64,000 nucleotides of DNA from Psychrobacter sp. Pi2-1 (GTDB taxonomy: Bacteria; Pseudomonadota; Gammaproteobacteria; Pseudomonadales; Moraxellaceae): NCBI RefSeq assembly GCF_904846645.1, contig NZ_CAJHBO010000001.1, forward strand, positions 1-64,000. Direction: 5' to 3'. Made by a program: the position numbers and the translations under genes. How positions within the stretch are numbered: position 1 is the first letter of the stretch; the number at the start of each line of letters is the position of its first letter. The notes under the pieces are model-generated. The model had not been told where the DNA came from. It did no database searches and saw nothing but the letters and a program-made list of their open reading frames with translations. Below are positions 19,864 through 28,104 of the stretch, piece after piece.

Positions 19864-22800
19864 TTAAGCCGATGCCACTGGCTGCAGATTTTTAGATAGC
19901 TCAGGATAGCGATGCAATAGCCGCGTGACGGCAACCAAACACGCATGACGCTCCATCTTGCCTGCCGAGTGCGTAAAGGTGAATAGTGTTGGCATAATGA
20001 GCGCTGCAAAGGTGCTGTCAGCCAATGCCACATCACGAAAGGTCTCAATCAAAGCCAATTTGGCACGACTCGCAGATATGGGTTTTAGCGTGATATTGCT
20101 ATCTGACTCAGTTGCCTCATATGACTGTGATGATGCTGATCTTTTATCTGAGTAGCGTTGTTGTTTATGCTTACTGCTGTCACTAGCAGCCGGCTCTTGC
20201 GAACCGCCTAGACGGCCAGGTGGTAGCTCAAAAAGACCACGGCGTAGCAGCATTAGTAGCTGATCGATTTCTGCAGGCAAGCTTGCCAAACGTCTATCTG
20301 ACTGCTCTGTTATGACTGGTTGATTACTGCTGTCTGTATTTTTGACAACATCTTTATCGGTGCTGGTTGGTTGCCAGTTTGGGGATACGTGACGCGCCTT
20401 ATAGTGTTTCCATAGCATGGTCACGGCGGCATAACGTACTTCTCGGTCTGTGCTTTGGGTTAATCGATATAAAGACTGCACATCTTGGAAATTGGCATGA
20501 CGCTGCAGTAAGGTGATACCGATTTGGCGAGCGACTCGCGCTTTGCTTTCAATCAACGCATTCAACATGCCAGCATTCAATTGTGCTGACTGAACGTGAT
20601 AATGTCGATTGGCAACGGATGGCTTATCCAATAGCGCACGCTTTAGCAGTTGCGTGACCTCAGTATAGGGAGATTCTGCCATCATCAGCCATAGGGCTGG
20701 CGTCGGTTGCCATGTCGCCATCTCATACTCACTCAGTAATAAGCCAAATGCTCGCAGCTGGCTGTTACGGTGTTGCAACAAAGGAATGACACGCTCCGCA
20801 TCAAAAAACGAAGAAGGAACAATCGCATCAGGATCGACAGGTCTGTCTGTCAGTGCCATACAGATCTGTTCATGATGATGACTAAGGTAGCTGATCGCAA
20901 GCTCACTGATGGGTGCAGTGGCGTCATCTGTTGCCATATGCCACAGTGCATTGGCACCTGCAAAAGTATCGTCTTCAGACACCTCTCTCGATTGACCACT
21001 CAGCATCTGTAAAAATGCAGTTTCGGAAATAATCTTTAGCGGCGCACCATCGGCGATTAAGCTTTCGGCTTTAACTTGCTTGCTACCTTTACGGCCATTG
21101 CCATATAACGGTGAACCATCATCACCGATGACTAGATAATCCAACTTGCCATTAACAGCACCACTGATGGCACCATTAGCTGCTTTCACAACTTTTTCGG
21201 CCTCGCCACGAGTCATGCTTTGCATCTTGCCCGTGAATAAATAGCGTTGGCCGGTTAAATCTACTTCAGTAGCAGCGTCGCTACTCGAGTCTTGATTGTC
21301 AGTGCTATTACTGGAAGCATTGTCAGTAGAGTCGCCTTCATTGCTGTCGAGATATGCGATAAAGTCGGCAGGCAAGAACCCTTTGTTAATGCGTTCAATC
21401 GCAAATTCACGATAGAGGGCTTGTTCGCTATGCGCAAGATTCATAAGCCAGTCGAAACCTAAATCTATCGGCGCAAACCGACGCACATCAGACAGCCAAT
21501 CTCGCACGTTTTCTGCTAAGTACTCATCAAAGGCCAAGTGCTTTTGCCAGTTTTTAATAGGAGTGTCAGCAGATTTTAACTGTTCAATATATTCACTCAC
21601 TTGCCAATCAGGCTCATAGGCAAGTGCATGCCAATAGCTCATATCAAGCGTTGCTGCTGACAGTACATCTTCATCAAACCAATCGGTAATAGTCGATTGT
21701 GATAGTGGATGTAATAGCAGTGTTTGCCACACGGCAGCGTTTACTTGGCTCAAATCCAAACGCTTGAGCTGATCCAACGCAAAGTCCATACAGGAGCTGT
21801 CGTTATTAGCAGCGAAGTCCTGTTGCTCTGGTATGTCAAGCTGCTGGGCAATGCGAATAAAGTATTCAGTCCCTAGCTCTTTTGCGCTATAAAGCTCAGG
21901 CAGCTTTTTTATCGCAAACTTTACGCTGTGTGTTCTGCCGCTGGTCAATCGTTCAAAAAACCACTCAGGGGTCAAATCGCGCCTTGTAAAGTGTTTGCTA
22001 AGTTGTTTGCTCGCGGTTTGATAGTGATGCTCTGTGTCTAATAGCTGACCCCAACCGTTGACACCAATATCAGCAACAGGATTACGACTTAAGATATTGT
22101 TGATAGCAAATGCTCTAACAGGCTCATAATCTGACATGGCCAATAACATCAGCTCAGTGAGCGATAAGTCTTGAGCATAGCTTTTGGCATAGCCAATCGC
22201 ATATTGGTAGGCGGCAGGATAGTGTGAATGGAGTAGTTGCAGTACGACTTGATGCAAGCCCAATACTTGAAATTTAGACTTTTCAAAATGTGGCGAATTT
22301 TCTAATAACCAAACAATCATCTCATCACGTGCTTTGCTATGTGCTTGCCCGGCAGATAGATACTGTAGCGTTTCACCACTCACATCACGTAATTGGGTCT
22401 TAAAGTCGTGTTTTAGGCTATCGGTTGCGAATTGTCTGATAGCCTCATTTTTGGCGATAGCCAATAGCTGGATAAGTGGTTCAGAGTCTCGTTGCCATAC
22501 CTCAGAGAACGCGCGACCTTTTGCATCAAAAAGCTTGCGAGGTGAGCGACTGCTGAATCGATTGACGCCATAATCAAGGCTGTTATGGAAGCAGATATGA
22601 TTGAGTACCCAGCTATTCGTTTGTTCAGGGCTGCCTGCCGTCATGGTTTCGTCATAGCTGGCGAGTACAGAGACGGCGGCATCAATGTAGCCAATTGGCA
22701 TTTGCTGTCCTAGCTGGCGCAAATAACGCCATGCTCTAAGGCTCATATAGGTTTTTGTAGCTAGGCTGACCGCAGAGTTGGCGGTTTGATTAAAACGCTG

Positions 22801-23256
22801 CAAATCAATCTTGGCAGCTATTTGTCCAAAAACCTCATAATCTTGAGAAAATTCAGCTTGCTTATAAATACGCTTTAAACCCTTCCACACACCATAGCTG
22901 ATTGGCAAGGCCGTAATGGCTTGTTTTAAAATAGTTCTAGAATACGCGCTGCCATCTTCCCACAGTGCGGTCAGTATTATGTGGATTTTGTAGCGATCTG
23001 GGAGAGGGTAAACGCCTTCGTCTGCTTCCAATTTGGCAATCATTGCCACGCGCTCTGCAAACTGTACTTCGGGATGTTGCTCCCGAAATTGATGACTAAA
23101 TATCTTATCTAAAAACCGATCAAAAGTAAGCTCATGCTCAGGGATGGGCGACTCAGGAATATCATTAACTTGTGTTGCTAATAAACATAACTTATCAACC
23201 AAGCTAGGATCTTGGGCTTGCCAAGCTTGCTGAATTTGTGCGAAGGACAGACTCAT
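19864..23256 (-). CDS. Helical-repeat protein with embedded BRCT domain, first gene of the retron operon
   Basis: The 1130-residue protein is mostly helical with scattered HEAT-like repeats. In the middle, after an Asn/Asp/Ser-rich linker (about 638-665), sits a clear BRCT domain at about 667-752: LTGQRYLFTGKM, MTRGEAEKVVKAANG, KLDYLVIGDDG and a final ISETAFLQML, in the style of the NAD-dependent DNA ligase BRCT. BRCT domains bind DNA ends or phosphopeptides. No catalytic motif was found. A second low-complexity stretch lies near 960-1030. It is first in the four-gene operon, with a TATAAT box on the minus strand about 50 bases upstream of the ATG. I do not recall it as a defined type XIII component, so its link to the retron is inferred from position. 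Confidence 0.8.
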   Translation of the reverse strand: MSLSFAQIQQAWQAQDPSLVDKLCLLATQVNDIPESPIPEHELTFDRFLDKIFSHQFREQHPEVQFAERVAMIAKLEADEGVYPLPDRYKIHIILTALWEDGSAYSRTILKQAITALPISYGVWKGLKRIYKQAEFSQDYEVFGQIAAKIDLQRFNQTANSAVSLATKTYMSLRAWRYLRQLGQQMPIGYIDAAVSVLASYDETMTAGSPEQTNSWVLNHICFHNSLDYGVNRFSSRSPRKLFDAKGRAFSEVWQRDSEPLIQLLAIAKNEAIRQFATDSLKHDFKTQLRDVSGETLQYLSAGQAHSKARDEMIVWLLENSPHFEKSKFQVLGLHQVVLQLLHSHYPAAYQYAIGYAKSYAQDLSLTELMLLAMSDYEPVRAFAINNILSRNPVADIGVNGWGQLLDTEHHYQTASKQLSKHFTRRDLTPEWFFERLTSGRTHSVKFAIKKLPELYSAKELGTEYFIRIAQQLDIPEQQDFAANNDSSCMDFALDQLKRLDLSQVNAAVWQTLLLHPLSQSTITDWFDEDVLSAATLDMSYWHALAYEPDWQVSEYIEQLKSADTPIKNWQKHLAFDEYLAENVRDWLSDVRRFAPIDLGFDWLMNLAHSEQALYREFAIERINKGFLPADFIAYLDSNEGDSTDNASSNSTDNQDSSSDAATEVDLTGQRYLFTGKMQSMTRGEAEKVVKAANGAISGAVNGKLDYLVIGDDGSPLYGNGRKGSKQVKAESLIADGAPLKIISETAFLQMLSGQSREVSEDDTFAGANALWHMATDDATAPISELAISYLSHHHEQICMALTDRPVDPDAIVPSSFFDAERVIPLLQHRNSQLRAFGLLLSEYEMATWQPTPALWLMMAESPYTEVTQLLKRALLDKPSVANRHYHVQSAQLNAGMLNALIESKARVARQIGITLLQRHANFQDVQSLYRLTQSTDREVRYAAVTMLWKHYKARHVSPNWQPTSTDKDVVKNTDSSNQPVITEQSDRRLASLPAEIDQLLMLLRRGLFELPPGRLGGSQEPAASDSSKHKQQRYSDKRSASSQSYEATESDSNITLKPISASRAKLALIETFRDVALADSTFAALIMPTLFTFTHSAGKMERHACLVAVTRLLHRYPELSKNLQPVASA

Positions 23257-23304
23257 AGAAATTTGCCTTAATTTTTATTTTGTCGGTGCGCGTAATTTTG
23301 TAGC

Positions 23305-23310
23305 ATTATA
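23305..23310 (-). promoter_or_regulatory. -10 box of the retron operon promoter
   Basis: The minus strand reads TATAAT here, about 48 bases before the ATG of the BRCT/HEAT gene. The best -35-like hexamer, TTGATA at 23331-23336, has a long 20-base spacer, so only the -10 is convincing. A start near 23298 would leave a leader of about 42 nt. Confidence 0.5.
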
Positions 23311-23363
23311 AAAGCGCGTTTCACAGAAAATATCAAGGACTTTTGTAAGGAAATATATGGACT

Positions 23364-23380
23364 GCGACATATAGCGTCGC
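23364..23380. repeat. Small inverted repeat in the divergent control region
   Basis: GCGAC (23364-23368) and GTCGC (23376-23380) flank a 7-base AT-rich centre between the operon promoter and the start of the ncRNA candidate. The same GCGAC/CGTCG pairing recurs in the second msr stem-loop (23477-23495). It could be an operator or part of a longer RNA. The site is short and may be chance. Confidence 0.3.
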
Positions 23381-23420
23381 GCATGATTTTATTTGCAATT
23401 ATATATTGACAATAATAACT

Positions 23421-23703
23421 GTGATGAGGCAAACTTAACGAGTTGTGAGATTTAGCGTTTCACCGTTTACGGTGAGGGGCGACGTTGCGTCGTCCACGAG
23501 TCAAGCCATTACATTTTACCCAAGGAAGACTGTTTCAGTCCTGCTAATACCTAGATAAAGGCCCTAGTGTCATTAGCTCGCTGGCGCAATCACGCAATCG
23601 TGATTGAGCTAATGCACTAGGGCCTTTATCTAGGTGCAGTCCAGTGAGTCTTCCATGTACCAGGTCATGAGGTAGATTACACAACAATTGAGTGCTACAT
23701 CAT
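23421..23703 (+). ncRNA. Candidate retron msr-msd RNA
   Basis: The + strand folds like a retron RNA. a1/a2: ACTTAA (23433-23438) and GTTGTG (23442-23447) pair with TTGAGT (23688-23693) and CACAAC (23680-23685); outside them GATG (23423-23426) pairs with CATC (23698-23701). Just after a1 comes TTAGC (23452-23456), whose G at 23455 matches the expected branching guanosine. msr stem-loops follow: CACCG/CGGTG (23461-23474) and an 8-bp stem at 23477-23495 whose G-U pair favours the + strand. The msd is a long hairpin at 23524-23654: 8-bp base, a perfect 20-bp stem (23550-23569 with 23615-23634), 8 bp (23571-23578 with 23607-23614), an 8-base bulge (23579-23586), 8 bp (23587-23594 with 23599-23606) and a CAAT loop. 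It is divergent from the operon. A promoter was not convincingly found (TTGCAA at 23393, TTGACA at 23406). Confidence 0.8.
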
Positions 23704-23730
23704 TATGATGGTATTCAAGGCCTTTAAAGC

Positions 23731-23774
23731 AAAACCGGAGTAGCGCTGTTTATTCAGCGCTACTCCGGTTTTTT
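23731..23774 (+). terminator. Strong intrinsic terminator after the msr-msd candidate
   Basis: Bases 23731-23748 pair perfectly with 23755-23772 (18 bp including the A/T base, 6-base loop), ending in six T. It lies 28 bases past a2 on the + strand, where no protein gene precedes it, so it most simply terminates the ncRNA. This supports both the existence and the strand of that RNA. Confidence 0.85.
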
Positions 23775-23800
23775 ATTGCCTGATTATTAGTTGATAATAA

Positions 23801-23831
23801 AAAAGCCCTTTGTGATAGACAAAGGGCTTTT
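23801..23831. terminator. Bidirectional intrinsic terminator, mainly for the Anbu operon
   Basis: AAAAGCCCTTTG (23801-23812) pairs with CAAAGGGCTTTT (23820-23831) over a 7-base loop. On the minus strand it is followed by a T-run and lies 34 bases past the Anbu stop codon. Confidence 0.85.
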
Positions 23832-23864
23832 TAGTGCAGAAAATATGATTTTATACGGAACTAT

Positions 23865-24605
23865 TTATCCCCAATAACCATCAGGACATTTAGGCAATTC
23901 AACCAAAGTCCGACGTAACGCATCTGACCACTGATGACGAATCGTATTAAAGTACTCATCACGCTCATCAATACGTCGGCCGTTTGGCAGAGCTAGGCTG
24001 TCATTGTCATAAAGTACAAAATCTATCGGCATACCGACTGATAGATTTGAGTGAATCGTGGAATCAAATGACAGCATCAGCGCACGTGCCGCGTGTCTTA
24101 CATCCGTGTTATAGCTGACAGAACGATCCAAAATAGGCTTGCCATATTTGCTTTCACCTAACTGAAAGAAGGGCGTATCTTCAGTGGCTTTGATGCAATT
24201 GCCTTCAGGATAAATCAGGTATAGCTCAGGAGGCTGTCCTTTGATTTGACCACCAAGCATAAATGAGCTGGTAAATGCACCATCGCGAGTAGAGTTAGCG
24301 ACTGCTTTTGCATGGTTCATAACATCACGCATACATTCACCAACCATTTGCGCGGCATCAAACAACGTCGCTACCGTATTGAGGTTGCTCTCAGCACGCT
24401 GGTCAATGTCGCTTTGTAGTTTATTGAACACTGCCTGCGATGTCGCTAAGCTGCCAGCTGTCTGTAATACCATAAAGCGCTCGCCCTCAACGCCGTATTG
24501 ATATAACTTTCTGAATGTCGATATGTGATCAACACCGGCATTCGTGCGCGTGTCACTGGCAAAGACCATACCGTCTTTTAGACGAATGGCAGCACAATAA
24601 GTCAT
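23865..24605 (-). CDS. Anbu: proteasome-like peptidase
   Basis: From the ATG at 24605 the protein has 246 residues and starts MTYCAAIRLKDGMVFASDTRTNAG, the signature of Anbu, the ancestral beta-subunit-like member of the proteasome family. After Met removal Thr becomes the N-terminal nucleophile, which decides against the in-frame start at 24644. AAGGG lies 6 bases before the chosen ATG. Conserved S/D-T-R-x-N and the GESKYGKP region are present. Anbu forms self-compartmentalised or helical assemblies. Its physiological substrate is unsettled. It is the last gene of an operon with the transglutaminase-like and ATP-grasp/alpha-E genes, the usual partners. Confidence 0.9.
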   Translation of the reverse strand: MTYCAAIRLKDGMVFASDTRTNAGVDHISTFRKLYQYGVEGERFMVLQTAGSLATSQAVFNKLQSDIDQRAESNLNTVATLFDAAQMVGECMRDVMNHAKAVANSTRDGAFTSSFMLGGQIKGQPPELYLIYPEGNCIKATEDTPFFQLGESKYGKPILDRSVSYNTDVRHAARALMLSFDSTIHSNLSVGMPIDFVLYDNDSLALPNGRRIDERDEYFNTIRHQWSDALRRTLVELPKCPDGYWG

Positions 24606-24647
24606 AAAATACCCTTGATGAATAAACGTAATAAAAAATAGCAAACG

Positions 24648-25433
24648 CTATGATAGCTTTTTGACTAATACCAAACTGTAAAGATTTTCGTAACCGCCGC
24701 CCATACGCACGCCGCGAACAGGCGCGGTATCTAGATAATCTCGCCCAATAGCCACATACACATGTGAGTTTGGGGTAAATGCCTGATTTGAGATATCAAA
24801 AGTATACCAGTAACCATCCAGCCAAACCTCAGCCCATGCGTGACTGGCCATGTGATTTTCGGTATCGTCATACAGATAACCGGACACATAACGCGCTGGA
24901 ATCTGTTGATCGCGCAAGATACCTAAAAATACATGCGTATGGTCTTGGCACACACCGGCACTTGTCGCAAACGCCTCAGCAGCGGTCGTGCCCACATGCG
25001 TGACGTCTTTAACAAAAGGCATCTTCATAATAAGGGCATTCGCCATCGCCTTTAAGCTGTCATGAGTAGGGGTTTTCAGGTATGGCGCTGCAAACTCTCG
25101 CATCTCTTGTGAGCATTTGGTCAACGGGGTTTGTACGGTAAATAGCAGGTAGGGGACATGATCCATATCCTCTAGTCGTTCGGTTTCGGTGTTGATCTCA
25201 ACAATACCCGACGCCTGCATTTGTAAGTTGTTATGTGCCTCGTTACGACTGAGTGTAAGCCATGCATTACCAAAGCCGTCCTTTTGATTGGTCGCCACTT
25301 TAGGCAGCATGACATCCCATTTATGAATGGTCTGATGCGGCATTTGCATGGGGGTCATGCGTATATACTGTACACTGCGCTGCGCCAGCTCATCGTAATA
25401 ATAGTTGGTTTGGTGACTGATTTGAAGTTTCAT
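24648..25433 (-). CDS. Transglutaminase-like cysteine peptidase family protein (Anbu operon)
   Basis: The 261-residue protein has an N-terminal beta domain (starting MKLQISHQTNYYYDELA, typical of the bacterial transglutaminase-like N-terminal region) and a transglutaminase/papain-like core with the triad C162 (GVCQDHTH), H198 (SHAWAEVW) and D213 (TFDISN). No signal peptide is visible, so it is probably cytoplasmic. Family members act as peptidases or amidases. The exact reaction is unknown. It lies 42 bases upstream of the Anbu start and 86 bases downstream of the ATP-grasp gene, and co-occurrence of these three functions is a known conserved operon. Confidence 0.88.
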   Translation of the reverse strand: MKLQISHQTNYYYDELAQRSVQYIRMTPMQMPHQTIHKWDVMLPKVATNQKDGFGNAWLTLSRNEAHNNLQMQASGIVEINTETERLEDMDHVPYLLFTVQTPLTKCSQEMREFAAPYLKTPTHDSLKAMANALIMKMPFVKDVTHVGTTAAEAFATSAGVCQDHTHVFLGILRDQQIPARYVSGYLYDDTENHMASHAWAEVWLDGYWYTFDISNQAFTPNSHVYVAIGRDYLDTAPVRGVRMGGGYENLYSLVLVKKLS

Positions 25434-25519
25434 GGCATTTTCCTTATAGCATCTTTCTATTTTCTGTTTATTCCATATGTCTCATGAGCCGTTGTTATTG
25501 GTTTTTGGCTAGACACCTT

Positions 25520-27883
25520 CTATACACCTTGACGCAATATGAGATTGAACTCTTTGCTAATCAGCGCAAAATCACTAAATTTCTTTGACCTGATCATCTG
25601 GTTGGTCAAGCGGATAAGCTCACGCCAGCGCGTATTCTCCGGCAATTCATTAATCCAATGTCTGAATTCAAAACTGATCTCTGTTGAATCTTCTCCCAAC
25701 AAGACGGCACGCTCAAGCTGCTCAAAGTGACGCCCTAATTGCCAGAAGCAAGTCACTGTCGGATTTTCTTGTTTCATCGCAGCGTTACACGCGTGTAGCT
25801 GCAAGGTGGCCGCTCGATACGTGCCAGCACTTGATAAACGCTTAATCAAGTTATATAACTCAGCAGTATCTTTACCAATGACACCTTTGGCCTCTTGGAC
25901 ATTATCCTCAATCGATTGCACGATATTGGGTATGATGTTTTGTTCCAAGTCAGACATCATTTGTGCTTTCATGGTGGTAAGTGACGCTTCACCATCAACG
26001 GCAAACCCTAAATGACTGATTAAATGCTTGATCTGTGATTTTTTGAGATCGCCTTTGATGAGCTGTTTCATGACATCGTCATAGTAATACAAGCGCTCAC
26101 TATATCGGCCTAGCCATATTAAGTGACTGGCGGTAGAGAGTAGCAGTATCATGGGCGCATCATCTAAACTCTCGTAACCGGTTTCTAAGGGCTGGACGCG
26201 ATTATAGTAGTTCGCATGCCCTAAAGCGTTGCCTGTAGAATTGACACTTACTGAGGATAAAGGCGCGCACTTGTCGGCTTGCTGGCTGTCTAAATCACTG
26301 TCATCAATAACCCATGTGTCTTTGATACCGCCGCCTTGCGATGAATTGACGACCAACGAGCCTTCAACCATGGCCACTCGTGTCAGACCACCAGGTACGA
26401 TATCTACCGTGCCATCACCATGACTGAGAATAAAGGGACGCAAATCAATATGACGCGGTGCGATACCATCGCTCACGGCAGTGGGGTTGGTAGATAGTGA
26501 GATGGTTGGCTGAGCAATAAAGCCGGCTGGATTTTCAAGCAGACGCAGGCGATATTCTTCGATTTCTTCTTTGGTTGATGTCGGACCAATAAGCATCCCA
26601 TAGCCGCCTGAGCCTTGCGTTTCTTTTACCACCAGCTTGTCTAGATTGTCGAGTACATATTTGAGATCGTCGGGTTTACGGCACTGGTAGGTCTCAATAT
26701 TAGGTAGGATAGGCTCTTCATTTAAGTAGAACTTAATCATATCTGGTACAAAAGGATATAAACTCTTATCATCGGCCACGCCCGTACCTGGTGCGTTTAC
26801 GATAACGACGTTGCCAGCGCGATACGCACTCATGAGCCCCGACACACCCAAGATAGAATCTGAGCGGAATGCTAAAGGATCAATATAAGGATCATCAATG
26901 CGGCGGTAGATGACATCGACTTGTACTTTACCGCGAATACCTTGCATGTAGACTTTGCTGTCCTCAACGACCAAATCATAACCATGAACGAGTGGTACAT
27001 TCATCTCATGCGCTAAAAAAGCATGCTCATAATAGGCACTGTTAAAGCGACCTGGCGTTAGAATGACGACCTGTGGATCATATTTGGATGTTGAGCTGGC
27101 AAGACAGGCTTTGAGACGGTTGGGATAATCACTGATGCCCATGATAGGCGTTTCAGTAAATATATCAGCTAAGAGCGTCTCTGATATATTGCGGCTCTCA
27201 AGCATATATGAGACGCCTGACGGGGTACGCAAGTTATCCTCTAACACACAAAATTTACCTGTCTCGTCTCGAATTAAATCGATACCGCTGATATGAGAAT
27301 AAATAGGTTTGTCGAGCTCAATGCCCATCATCCATGGCTCATAGCAGCCACTGGCATAGACGTAGCTGGCAGGGACAATATCTGCCTTCATGATGGCTTG
27401 GTCATGGTAGATATCATGTAAGAATGCATTGAGAGCGGTGATCCGCTGTTTACAGCCTGCTTCTATTTGTTTCCATTCGCTCGCGGCAATAATGCGTGGA
27501 ATGATATCAAACGGAATCATACGCTCGATGTTTTTGGCATCGCTATAGACGGTAAAGGTGACGCCTTTACGGTAAAAGATATTTTCTGCTTGTTCGTTTA
27601 GATAATTGAGGGCATCCATGTTGATGTTATCAAGCCAATGGCCAACAGCTTGTGCCACTGGGCGATACTTACCCTTACTTATCTGCAATTCATCGAAACT
27701 TTGTGGTTTTTGCTCAGGTTTTTCTGAAGTGTCTTTTGTTAAGGTATCTTCGGTCGGTGTTGACGCGGGACTTTTAGTATTGTCATTGGGCACTTTGATG
27801 GATTGACTCTGACTTTGATTTGCAGATTTTTCTTTATCTGGGTTTCCATCCTTAGACTGACTTTGAGATGCTATTTTATTCAT
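25520..27883 (-). CDS. Circularly permuted ATP-grasp protein fused to an alpha-E domain
   Basis: This 787-residue protein joins two proteins that are often separate. Residues about 60-560 form a circularly permuted ATP-grasp ligase (FTVYSDAKNIERMIPFDIIPR, LEDNLRTPSGVSYMLE, VVKETQGSGGYGMLIGP, SQGGGIKDTWV). Residues about 585-787 are an alpha-E helical domain (LLLSTASHLIWLGRYSERLYYYDD and the final RWRELIRLTNQM region). A Ser/Lys/Gln-rich disordered N-terminus of about 60 residues precedes them. ATP-grasp enzymes form amide bonds, so a peptide-like product handled by the transglutaminase-like protein and Anbu is plausible. It is first in the operon. The chosen ATG gives an unusually polar leader, so an internal start is possible. 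Confidence 0.88.
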   Translation of the reverse strand: MNKIASQSQSKDGNPDKEKSANQSQSQSIKVPNDNTKSPASTPTEDTLTKDTSEKPEQKPQSFDELQISKGKYRPVAQAVGHWLDNINMDALNYLNEQAENIFYRKGVTFTVYSDAKNIERMIPFDIIPRIIAASEWKQIEAGCKQRITALNAFLHDIYHDQAIMKADIVPASYVYASGCYEPWMMGIELDKPIYSHISGIDLIRDETGKFCVLEDNLRTPSGVSYMLESRNISETLLADIFTETPIMGISDYPNRLKACLASSTSKYDPQVVILTPGRFNSAYYEHAFLAHEMNVPLVHGYDLVVEDSKVYMQGIRGKVQVDVIYRRIDDPYIDPLAFRSDSILGVSGLMSAYRAGNVVIVNAPGTGVADDKSLYPFVPDMIKFYLNEEPILPNIETYQCRKPDDLKYVLDNLDKLVVKETQGSGGYGMLIGPTSTKEEIEEYRLRLLENPAGFIAQPTISLSTNPTAVSDGIAPRHIDLRPFILSHGDGTVDIVPGGLTRVAMVEGSLVVNSSQGGGIKDTWVIDDSDLDSQQADKCAPLSSVSVNSTGNALGHANYYNRVQPLETGYESLDDAPMILLLSTASHLIWLGRYSERLYYYDDVMKQLIKGDLKKSQIKHLISHLGFAVDGEASLTTMKAQMMSDLEQNIIPNIVQSIEDNVQEAKGVIGKDTAELYNLIKRLSSAGTYRAATLQLHACNAAMKQENPTVTCFWQLGRHFEQLERAVLLGEDSTEISFEFRHWINELPENTRWRELIRLTNQMIRSKKFSDFALISKEFNLILRQGV

Positions 27884-28104
27884 AAATACCTCACGTATCC
27901 TTGGTAAAGTTATACTTTATGATGAATACACTGTCTATGCTAAGTAGAGTAGCACTTGTACTGCGCCCAACAGGTAGTCTATCTCCTGTATGGACTATAC
28001 AACGGTTAATGAGCAATATACAACAAGAGTTAAATAATAGATTTTTAAAAACCTGAACCTAATTCTAATAAGTTTAACTCAATAGAAACAGGAGGAGAGA
28101 AGAC

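Noticed and set aside
23421-23703. Reading the msr-msd candidate on the minus strand, co-directional with the operon
   Set aside because: The msd hairpin would come before the small stem-loops, there is no branch-site motif just after the left arm, one msr stem acquires an A-C mismatch, and the strong terminator would lie upstream. Not fully excluded.
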